Below are positions 37,587 through 45,744 of a DNA stretch of 64,000 nt, in pieces; position 1 is the stretch's first letter, and each line of letters opens with the position of its first letter. The notes under the pieces are model-generated. The model worked only from the letters and a program-made list of their open reading frames with translations, searched no databases and had not been told where the DNA came from. The stretch covers positions 248,001-312,000 of the forward strand of contig NC_026491.1 in NCBI RefSeq assembly GCF_000328475.2. The letters run 5' to 3'. A program made the position numbers and the translations under genes. This DNA is from Mycosarcoma maydis (taxonomy: Eukaryota; Basidiomycota; Ustilaginomycetes; Ustilaginales).

Positions 37587-38882
37587 TCAGCGCCAGACCA
37601 TTGGAGGAGCCAGGTGTCTGCCGACGCGGTCAGCGTGCGCGGTTTGGTGGGGTGTATCTGGCCATCTGGACACGGTGGTGGATTTGGCATGTGAGATCAA
37701 GCCATCCGTGCACACGAGCCAGTCTTTGCCAGCGTGTTGTGGAGTGAAAGTGTATCGGGAGCAGCGCAGGTACTCTACCACAGGTTCGGTGGCGTTGGCG
37801 TTGGAGTAGGTCATGTGGATGTGCGAGCCGGCGCTGTACATGGCGGATGTGATTTCGGCGAGTCTCGTGGTCGCGAATTCGCGCGCTGCTTGCACGTCGT
37901 CTTGCGGAAGCGATGCATCGCGGCGTGGACGGATGACTACGAGGTCGATCGCATCGCGCGGCAATTGTGCCGCACACGAAAGCGGGGCTGGGACGAACGA
38001 CGATTCCAGCCGGTCCGTCACCATCGCATTGAGATACAAAAACGGTCCGTTGATCACCACGCTTGGCTCTTGGCTCACCGGCTCGAACGCTGCCGTCTCG
38101 GGAGAATAGCGTCCGACTGGACCTTCCAGCGTGAGCGTACCGTGTGTCCAGCGTGTAGCGTTGATCTGTGCAGCGGCTTTGAATCGGTCGATGCCCACGT
38201 ACTTGTCGCGCATCTCGCGCGTATCCGCATCATGCAGGATCGCAGCATGCAGCGCATGCGACGTGACAAGGTGACTGATCAACCTCTTCTGCGTCCCCAC
38301 ATCCAGACTATTCAGCATCAGAGGTAACGGTGATAGCTTGCCTGTTTCGTGCTTGTCGAGTGCCGAAGCGAGCGAGCCAACGCTGTTCAGCATCGTGCCG
38401 ATCACGCATGTTGCAAGCTCGCCAACGCGCCGTACCGAAGCTACCTGTTCTTGTACGTCTTGCGTCCAGTCATGCGGATAGAGTGCCGAGAAGAGTGCGT
38501 TGGCGGTGCCTGCCGGGACAAGAGCCAAGCGAACGTCGAGTGCGATCGCGCCTTGGTCCGAGCAAAAGCCAGAGAGGTAGAGCCCATTTAGCAGCTCGTG
38601 CGTCGTCCCATCACCGCCGATCGAGACGATATCCAGTGCACGCTCGTCGTTGCAGCACAGCCAGTCGCGCGCTATCTCGCCACCGATACGTACACCGTCC
38701 GTCGCGCTCTGCGTCGTGCGCACCCGAACTCTACACCCAGCAGACCGCAAAAGAGGCTCGACGTGTTTCTCCGCTAACTCCTGCCCAAGCGCGCTCCCAG
38801 ACGTCGGGTTCACAACCACTTCGATCCATCGCACCCTCGTACGCATATCCTCGGCCACACCGTTTGCCTTAGCGTCAGCCAT
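37587..38882 (-). CDS. Lipid kinase with DAGK catalytic domain (sphingoid long-chain-base kinase type)
   Basis: A 431-residue protein from the first ATG at 38882 (MADAKANGVAEDM); the frame is open a little further upstream only to a TTG, so an upstream exon is possible. The catalytic domain starts at once: VVVNPTSGSALGQE, the nucleotide-binding signature SIGGDGTTHELLNGL (about residue 75), then LALVPAGTANALFSAL. A substrate-binding second half follows with FLYLNAMVTDRLESSFVPAP, DLVVIRPRR and a terminal DWLVCTDGLISH. This order is that of sphingosine/diacylglycerol kinases such as Lcb4/Lcb5, which make sphingoid-base phosphates. It is short for Lcb4/5 because it lacks the long N-terminal region. 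The exact lipid substrate is inferred only. Confidence 0.87.
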   Translation of the reverse strand: MADAKANGVAEDMRTRVRWIEVVVNPTSGSALGQELAEKHVEPLLRSAGCRVRVRTTQSATDGVRIGGEIARDWLCCNDERALDIVSIGGDGTTHELLNGLYLSGFCSDQGAIALDVRLALVPAGTANALFSALYPHDWTQDVQEQVASVRRVGELATCVIGTMLNSVGSLASALDKHETGKLSPLPLMLNSLDVGTQKRLISHLVTSHALHAAILHDADTREMRDKYVGIDRFKAAAQINATRWTHGTLTLEGPVGRYSPETAAFEPVSQEPSVVINGPFLYLNAMVTDRLESSFVPAPLSCAAQLPRDAIDLVVIRPRRDASLPQDDVQAAREFATTRLAEITSAMYSAGSHIHMTYSNANATEPVVEYLRCSRYTFTPQHAGKDWLVCTDGLISHAKSTTVSRWPDTPHQTAHADRVGRHLAPPMVWR

Positions 38883-39327
38883 CCAGTCTCGAAATCCCTG
38901 CGCATTCAGCGACGCCAACGTCAGCTCAACGTCGACGTGATCGTGTCATGCACAAACCCTGCACGCTGCGCAGTCACGAGTACGATGTGAATCGCGCATC
39001 TCATGCTTCCACCTAGTGCGCCAATATTCGTGACTCACGAGTCGTGATTCGTGATTCGTGATTCGTGATTCGTGATTTCACACCCGTTCCGCCGTGCGCC
39101 GTGCCTGTTCGTTCTTCAAGGGTCCAATCCGCGCAATCAGTTAGCGCTGGCTCGTGCGTTTGACATGCCCTGATTCCCTCAAAACATCTCTCAGCTCGCC
39201 CAACGGTTCTTTCTGGTTGCCACACTGCTATTCACAATTTCGACAATCACGATTGATTGTCCTTGAGAAGTCATCTACCGTCACGAGTCGTGCGAGTACA
39301 GCTGGCGAAACGACAAGAAAGGCCGTG
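38883..39327. other. Spacer between SMC3 and the lipid-kinase gene
   Basis: 445 bp; holds the 39026-39074 heptamer array and a GACAATCACGATTG motif near 39240. No gene seen. Confidence 0.6.
39026..39074. repeat. ATTCGTG/ACTCACG/AGTCGTG heptamer array, 7 units in register
   Basis: ATTCGTG, ACTCACG, AGTCGTG and then four ATTCGTG follow without any register shift. Confidence 0.95.
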
Positions 39328-42300
39328 TCAACGAGCAGGCTCAGTAGTAGCCGCCGCCTCGACAAACTCATGCGCCTCGTCCCTACTAATACTCCTGATA
39401 CTGCTGACCTTGTTAGCATCGAACAGCACACCGTAGTGCTTCTTGGCCACTGTCACCATCTCGGGTCTGAACGTAGTTGTGATAAACTGCGCGTTCTCAG
39501 CGAGCTCCTTGATCATGTTGGCCACTGCGGTCCGGTAAAGTGCATCGAGATTCGCGTCGATCTCGTCGAACAAGTAGAACGGTGCAGGATCGCATTTTTG
39601 AATGGCAAATACAGTAGCCAAAGCGACGAGCGATTTCTGTCCGCCGGACAGCTGTTGAATACGCAGTCCTTCGTCGAGCTTCGAGTTGAAGCTCACCTTG
39701 ATCGAGACGCCCGTATACGACTCTACTGGTGCGCCATCGTCCTCGGACTCGTCGGCGACACCGCCGCCCCCGCCACTGCCGCCGCCAGCGATGTCGGCTC
39801 GTCGCTGCATGATCAAGCGTCCGCGTCCGGCAGGGACGAGCTTTTCAAACACCTCTTCAAAGTACTTGCTCACCTGCTTGAACGTGCGCTCGATCGCCTC
39901 GTCCTTCCTCTGGTCCAACACATCGATCAACTCCTGGATGCTCTCGGCGCTCTGCTCGAGCTCGCCCCTGCGCTCCAACAGCTGATCGCGCTGCTTGGTA
40001 AACGAGTTGTACTGCTCCACCGCCTTCTTGTTGACGTGCGAATACTTTTTCAGCCTCTCGTTGACCTTGTGCAGGTTCTTGAGCAGTTTGTCCGCATTCG
40101 TGTTGATGTACTTTTCAAACGCTTCTTCCGGTAGGACGCCGAGATCGCGAATATCTTGATTGCACCGATCGCGCTGTTCCAACAGACGAGAGCGTTTCGA
40201 CAGGTATCGCTCTACGTTCTTCTGTTGACGAGCGATGCTTCGCGCATCTTCCGCCTGGTCCGCTTTGGTCTTTTCGTACTTGGCCTGTGTGTCTTGGATC
40301 GATTGCGAGAGATGATCGAGTTCAGTTTCGATCGCTTTGATGCGTTTTTCGCGCTCAGCGATGCGACGTCGGAGCGCCTCGATCTCGCGCTTGCGAGCCG
40401 AAACATCCTGGGTACCTGATGCAGTAGCCGCATCGTCGCCACCTAGAGACTCGCCGAGCGCCTCGAGCTGCATTCCAATCTCTTCCTGTCGTCGACGCAG
40501 GTTCTCGTCCAGATCAATCTCGAGCATCGAGCGTTGATTCTCGAGCTCGGACAACGCGTTAGACTTGTCTGCTAGCTCACGCTTCTGCAGGTCTTGACGC
40601 GAATGCAGTGTTTCGAGCTGAGCAGCTTCTTGCGTGGTGAGACCTTGTGACATAGGCGTGCTCAGCTCCTCTTGCAATCCGGCTCGCTCCGTCTGTGCTG
40701 CTTTCAGCTCGAGACTCTGGTCGGCTTCGCGACGTTCGATGCTGTGCAGGCGCTGCGCGAGGTCTTCCGCCTCGACACGTGCACGCTGCAGCTGGTCCGT
40801 GAGCGGACCACGCGAGTTTCGCGCTTCGTCGCGTCGATGCTGCAACGTGTACATTTCGCCCATCAGGCTCGTGATCTCCTGCTCGATCTCGGTCAATCGC
40901 CGTCGAACCTCATCCTGCTTGGCCGTGTCCGCCTCGCTCTGCGTCTTCCACTTGCGTACATCCATAACCGCATCCAGTCGACTTCGTCTTGGGTCCTGGT
41001 AACCACCGGAAAGCGCTCCCTTGCGCTCAACCTTGTCACCATCCAGTGTGACCGCATTCACACCGTGACTGCGCACGTACGCCGCGGCGATCTCGAGGTT
41101 CTGGCAGACAATGCTGCGTCCGAAAATCTGCTGGAATGCGGGCGTCAGTGCCTTGTCGAACCGAAGCTTCTTGACAATCGGAACCGCATCTTGCGTCGTG
41201 GCAAAGTCGATCTCCTTGGGACGTAATCGGTTCAGAGGCATAAAGGTGACGCGACCACTCTTTTCGCGGTTCATGACTTCGAGCAGTCTGCTTGCAGTTT
41301 CATCCGTGTCGACAACCACGTGGAAGAGCGAAGCACCAGCGACCACCTCGACGGGTGTTTTGTACGTGTCGTCCACCGAAAACAGCTGGTAGATGGGACC
41401 CTTGACGTTGTCCTTCAATCCGAGCTGTTCGGCCGTCTTTTCTACAGAGAGCAAACCCTGAACGGTAGCCTTGTCCATCATGCCTACCAGTTTGCGCTGT
41501 GCGTTGGAAAGCTCGGTACCGGCGAATGCGAGCGAAGATCGGAGCGACTCTTCCTCCTTCCACAGGTCCTTGCGTATTTCCGAAAGCTCGTCACGGCGGT
41601 CTCGCTTGGCGGCGTATTCGTTGGCCAACTGCTGAACTGTGTCCTTTCGGCTTTCGAGGCTTTCCTCGGTCTCTTGGATCTTGCGAAGCGTCGCGTTCCT
41701 CTGCTCTATGATGCTTGCACGTTCGCGACCGGTCTCGTCCATGCGCATCTGCTGTGAGCGCAGGAATTGGTCGAGACTGCCGATCTTGGATCGCAGGTAT
41801 TCGTCACGATCCTGCTGGTTGCGGAACTGAGCCGAACGACCTTGCTTGGAGTACAGTGCCGAGACTCGTGCCTTTGTCTCTTCGAGGGCGGTACGCAGCT
41901 GCTCGGCTTGCGCGTGGAGCGCATCGAGGTGAGGTCGAAGCTGCTCGAGCTGCGCTTGCTTCTGCTGGATCTCGACACGGATACGCGCGAGTTCGGTCTC
42001 GAGTGCGCCGCGTCGATCGGCACGCTTTTCGCCGACCTCTTCGAGTTCTTCGACGAGCGACTCGATCTGCGCAAGATGCTTGGCAACATCACGCCTCTCG
42101 TGCTCGAGCTGATTTTTTTCAAGCGTGCGCTGCTCGATAGTCTGACCGGTTTCGGCGAGTTCTGCTTCAAGGCGCGCGAGCAGCTTTTCGCGCTCGTTGA
42201 ACTCGCTTCGTCGGAGGTTGGAAGCGTCGACGTCGCGTCTACGCTCCTCTTCGAGCTTTTCAAGCAGCTCGGCACACTCGGCAAGCTCGCGCTGGTGCAA

Positions 42301-42984
42301 GCTGTACTCGATACATCTGCGCTCGCGGTCCTTTTCGTAGTATTCGCGAAGCTCCTCCTTTTCGTCGTCGAGTTCGCGCAGACGGCTTTCGATGTATTTG
42401 AGCAGATCATCGATCTTGGATCGCTTTGCACTCGTATCTTCCATGATCTTGAGCGACTCGGCTCGGCGCTGTTCGTAGACACGCGTACCGGCCACTTCTT
42501 TGAGCAGACCGAGACGCTCGTGATCCTTTGCATTAGTGAGGTGGGTGATCCTGCCCTGAGGAACAATGTAGTACGGGTTGCTGCGAGAGAAGCCGGCGGA
42601 CTCGAGCAGGTTGGCCACATCGGCTTTCGAGGCGGACTTGCGGTCGATGCTATACTCGTCCTTTTTGAGACCGATGGTTCTTCGGAGGATGACTTCGGTA
42701 CCGTTGGTGGGGAAGCGGTTGTCACTATTGTCAAACACGATTTCTACGAAAGCAGAAAGCGTAGCCGAGGTAGAGCTCGAGCTGTCATGGAGGAGCGACT
42801 GCCTTTCCTCACGCGACATGGAGGTGTAGGCGTCAGAAAGCACGAATCGGATGGCCGAGAAGAAGTTGGACTTGCCCGAACCATTTCGACCGACGACCAC
42901 ATTGTGATGCGGAGAAAACGGCTCTACGGCGGTCTGGTCTCGATACGACTTGAAGCCCTGGATGGTGAGGGTCTTGATGTACAT
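39328..42984 (-). CDS. SMC3: Cohesin subunit SMC3
   Basis: A 1218-residue intronless protein, the normal SMC3 length. SMC3 pairs with SMC1 to form the cohesin ring that holds sister chromatids together. The head starts MYIKTLTIQGFKSYRDQT, with Walker A GRNGSGKS at residues 32-39, and includes the SMC3-typical PYYIVPQGRITHLT and VAGTRVYEQRR. Long coiled coils flank a hinge at about 500-680 (GPIYQLFSVDD, GALSGGYQDPRRSRL). The C-terminal head has the ABC signature QQLSGGQKSLVALATVFAIQ (about 1110) and Walker B YLFDEIDANLDALYR, then TTFRPEMV. A Gly-rich insert (SGGGGGV) lies near 1070. Nothing essential is missing. Confidence 0.98.
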   Translation of the reverse strand: MYIKTLTIQGFKSYRDQTAVEPFSPHHNVVVGRNGSGKSNFFSAIRFVLSDAYTSMSREERQSLLHDSSSSTSATLSAFVEIVFDNSDNRFPTNGTEVILRRTIGLKKDEYSIDRKSASKADVANLLESAGFSRSNPYYIVPQGRITHLTNAKDHERLGLLKEVAGTRVYEQRRAESLKIMEDTSAKRSKIDDLLKYIESRLRELDDEKEELREYYEKDRERRCIEYSLHQRELAECAELLEKLEEERRRDVDASNLRRSEFNEREKLLARLEAELAETGQTIEQRTLEKNQLEHERRDVAKHLAQIESLVEELEEVGEKRADRRGALETELARIRVEIQQKQAQLEQLRPHLDALHAQAEQLRTALEETKARVSALYSKQGRSAQFRNQQDRDEYLRSKIGSLDQFLRSQQMRMDETGRERASIIEQRNATLRKIQETEESLESRKDTVQQLANEYAAKRDRRDELSEIRKDLWKEEESLRSSLAFAGTELSNAQRKLVGMMDKATVQGLLSVEKTAEQLGLKDNVKGPIYQLFSVDDTYKTPVEVVAGASLFHVVVDTDETASRLLEVMNREKSGRVTFMPLNRLRPKEIDFATTQDAVPIVKKLRFDKALTPAFQQIFGRSIVCQNLEIAAAYVRSHGVNAVTLDGDKVERKGALSGGYQDPRRSRLDAVMDVRKWKTQSEADTAKQDEVRRRLTEIEQEITSLMGEMYTLQHRRDEARNSRGPLTDQLQRARVEAEDLAQRLHSIERREADQSLELKAAQTERAGLQEELSTPMSQGLTTQEAAQLETLHSRQDLQKRELADKSNALSELENQRSMLEIDLDENLRRRQEEIGMQLEALGESLGGDDAATASGTQDVSARKREIEALRRRIAEREKRIKAIETELDHLSQSIQDTQAKYEKTKADQAEDARSIARQQKNVERYLSKRSRLLEQRDRCNQDIRDLGVLPEEAFEKYINTNADKLLKNLHKVNERLKKYSHVNKKAVEQYNSFTKQRDQLLERRGELEQSAESIQELIDVLDQRKDEAIERTFKQVSKYFEEVFEKLVPAGRGRLIMQRRADIAGGGSGGGGGVADESEDDGAPVESYTGVSIKVSFNSKLDEGLRIQQLSGGQKSLVALATVFAIQKCDPAPFYLFDEIDANLDALYRTAVANMIKELAENAQFITTTFRPEMVTVAKKHYGVLFDANKVSSIRSISRDEAHEFVEAAATTEPAR

Positions 42985-43747
42985 GCTGGGCGATCGAAAA
43001 GGATCTTGTGGATTATGGAAGATCTATGACCGAGGGACGACCATGACCGCGTCAAATCAAGCAAGGATGCAAGTAGTAGGCTCGAGACTACCACGCTGAT
43101 GTGTTGACTGTGTCAAAACGTTGAGCAGAGGATGATGATGGAACAAGTTGAGAAAGCGCAGTCGAGCTGCATTCGTCATTCACCTAGCCTCGAAAGAGCC
43201 AAAAAGAGCAACACGAATCGTCAATCGTCAATCAAACGCACGCATCTCAGCAGAGCGAGCGAGCCCAAAGCGACAACCCAAACCGGCAACACATCAGCAG
43301 TCCAAAAGAGAGGCGTAAAGTGGAAACGCGACGCGCGCGTACGTCGTGCGTGTCAATTACGAATTACGAATTCACGATTCTATCCTTCCTCGTGCATCTG
43401 CGGTTTAACACTCAACCCCTCGAAATTCGTGATTCATATACAAGCTCGCTAGCTTTGACACTCGTGACTCAAAGACTCGTAACCTCTCACGAAGCCAGCA
43501 AACACGAAACACGAATCACGAATCGTGAATGGCTCCAACACTCGTGACTCGTGACTCATATCGAGGCCCCGTCGAGCTCATCTCGAGGCGGTGCTTGTAA
43601 TACAATTTGCAGTCAGGGACGCCAGACAAGCCGGATCAGTGCAGTAGCATCTAGAGAGTGCACAGACAGAACATTCGGGCTTTGTCGAGCACCGAGCGGT
43701 GGATGCAAGAAATGCGTATTGGTGATGCGCCAGTAAGGGGATGATTC
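42985..43747. promoter_or_regulatory. Spacer and SMC3 promoter region
   Basis: 763 bp without a credible gene. It includes heptamer motifs at about 43216-43236 (GTCAATC), 43355-43380 and the array 43503-43530 followed by ACTCGTG units. Confidence 0.5.
43503..43530. repeat. CACGAAT heptamer array, 4 units
   Basis: CACGAAA, CACGAAT, CACGAAT and CGTGAAT in register. The last two form an inverted pair. Confidence 0.93.
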
Positions 43748-44920
43748 TTATCCGTCGAGGTCCATTCCGCTAGGCTGTGCAGCTGCCTTTCTGGCCTTCT
43801 TGGCCTTGGCCAATTCCCTCTTGCGCTTCTTCTTGTCGGCAGCGGCTTGGATGGCGCTCTGGTCTGACTGAGGAGTCCCCGCCTGCCGCACTAACCTCTG
43901 CGCCAACGGCAGACCACCGAGACGTTTGCCCAACACCGTATGCTTGCCCGTCGCTGCAATCGCCTTGGCGCGAGCCTCGTCCCGCGCCTTCTTCTTGGCT
44001 TCCTCTTCACGTAGCTTTTTCGCTTGTTCGGGCGTCAACAGACGGTTGACGAGCGGTTCGGGGATTCGCTGAGCTAGAGACTGCGGCTTGGTTGCGGCCA
44101 TCGCGGTGGCTTTCTTGCCAGTCGCAGAGTCGGCAGCAGCGTTGGTCGCTTTAGCGCTCTTGTTCTTGCCAGGAACGTTGCTCGCTGCGACAGCAGTGGC
44201 TTTGCCGCCCGCATCTGCTTTCTTGTGGGCGCTCGCTGCACCGTTTGACTGTTTGGCGCGAGGTTCGACGAGCCTAGCGGTGTTTGCGCGCGAGCGCATA
44301 CTAGCAGGGCCGGTAGGGATAGCGGCAGTCACAGCAGCTGCCGGGCTAGGCGTGTATGGCAGCGCAGCAGGAGCAGGGATCAAGTGATCCGCCTTGCGAC
44401 GAGGCCGCTGCTCAACAGCTTGGGCGGGAGCGCGACCGAACTGGCTGTAAGGTTCGCGTGGTACGTCGGGTCTGCGGATGGTCACTGACAGAATCCTTCC
44501 GTCGGCAAGAGCTCCGTTGAACTTTGCTGCCGCACTCTCGGCATCCTCTCGCCTGTCGAAGGCGACTTCAAAAGCGACTGTGGGGTGGGTTGCAGAAGGC
44601 GGCGGGCGCAACCTCACCTCTTCGACACGGCCGAACATGCCGAACGTGAGACGAACATCTTCGGTCGACGTGCCTGCAGCGAGATTCGAAATGACGATCC
44701 ACGTGGGCCCACTGGTTCCGCGAATGCTCAGCTCTGGAGCTGTGCTCGACATGCTGGCTGGAGACTGAACAGGTTGTACGGCGTATTCTTCACGAGCAGC
44801 CGCACCGACGCGAGCCCTCGAGTCGCGCGCATACGGATCGCTACGACGTGCAGCACGAGCATTGGCAGGCGCGTTCCTGCGTCCGCCTCTACGGCTCGCA
44901 TCGTGCATAGGTACGTCCAT
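43748..44920 (-). CDS. RRM-domain RNA-binding protein
   Basis: A 390-residue protein from the ATG at 44920 (MDVPMHDASRRGGRR); the longer open frame upstream is spacer-like. Residues about 73-152 form one RNA-recognition motif: RNP2 is WIVISNL and RNP1 is degenerate (TVAFEVAF), with DVRLTFGMFGRVEEVRL between. The leader is Arg/Ala-rich. The C-terminal 200 residues are Ala/Lys-rich, with a charged helix (LTPEQAKKLREEEAKKKARDE), a nuclear-type basic stretch (KKKRKRELAKAKKARKAA) and a terminal PSGMDLDG. An Arg/Gly-rich leader, an RRM and a short acidic end recall Yra1/ALYREF mRNA-export adaptors, but the tail is longer and the match is weak. I call it only a probable nuclear RNA-binding protein. 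Confidence 0.85.
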   Translation of the reverse strand: MDVPMHDASRRGGRRNAPANARAARRSDPYARDSRARVGAAAREEYAVQPVQSPASMSSTAPELSIRGTSGPTWIVISNLAAGTSTEDVRLTFGMFGRVEEVRLRPPPSATHPTVAFEVAFDRREDAESAAAKFNGALADGRILSVTIRRPDVPREPYSQFGRAPAQAVEQRPRRKADHLIPAPAALPYTPSPAAAVTAAIPTGPASMRSRANTARLVEPRAKQSNGAASAHKKADAGGKATAVAASNVPGKNKSAKATNAAADSATGKKATAMAATKPQSLAQRIPEPLVNRLLTPEQAKKLREEEAKKKARDEARAKAIAATGKHTVLGKRLGGLPLAQRLVRQAGTPQSDQSAIQAAADKKKRKRELAKAKKARKAAAQPSGMDLDG

Positions 44921-45744
44921 GATTTCTGTTCTGCAGTGCTCTTTGCGTACGATCCACGTTTGGATGGGATGCCGAGCCAGTTGCAGGGCGCGCCGAGTCG
45001 GAAGTGTACAGCTTAGCCCTGAAAGTGAATACCAAGATGGATGCTGACGCGATAAAAGACGGCAACAGAAACGACGCTGCCTAGTCCCAACGTGGTGGTG
45101 GTCATGACGATATGCACAGAGCCATGGTCCAGTTGATCTTCCAGCTCGGAACGAATATCCCAGCAAAAGAGCATTCACGATTCTTCGATCGATGATCGCC
45201 TCAGCGCTTTTGGCTGAAATAGTGAATCATGAATCGTGAATACTGGCCAAAGCGCGTCGTGCGCGAGTTGAGCTGTATGAGGATCAGCTAGGTGTCGATC
45301 TAACATGACTCACCTTTGGAATCACGAATATGAGCTTTTCTGGCTCGTTGGTGAATCTGTGAATCCCTCGTGCCTTGAGCTTGGGTGCTTGACGCTACGC
45401 CTTCTTCTTTTCGGACCTTGCTATGGAAGCGGAATCGTACACGAGCCAGACCACACAACCGGACATAGAGAGCTAGCCGATCTGGCAAATTCAACCACGT
45501 TGTAGCCTTGTCAATCAAGACCGGGAAAAGAAGAAGAGAAAGAAACGAAATGTGATCGTACTTGGTATCGTCGTGAGGGGGCATGAACCGGAATATGTGT
45601 TACTACAAAACAAGGCAGACCACAAGAACAGCCACGATGCATCAAAGGAATGTGTAGAGGCAGTAAGGGGGCATGCGAAGGACAAAGAATCCGGACAAAA
45701 TCAAGATGACAGTTGACGGGCAAAAGGATGATGGATGTTTTGCA
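44921..45744. other. Spacer between the RRM and FHA genes
   Basis: 824 bp; GTGAATC-type heptamers lie at 45222-45242 (GTGAATC, ATGAATC, GTGAATA) and a GAATCACGAATATG motif near 45318. No gene seen. Confidence 0.55.

Noticed and set aside
37390..37809. 139-codon plus-strand ORF
   Set aside because: Overlaps the 3' end of the lipid-kinase gene on the other strand and has no domain.
41767..43029. 420-codon plus-strand ORF
   Set aside because: It is antisense to SMC3, whose frame is unambiguous. GC-rich codon bias keeps the opposite strand open.
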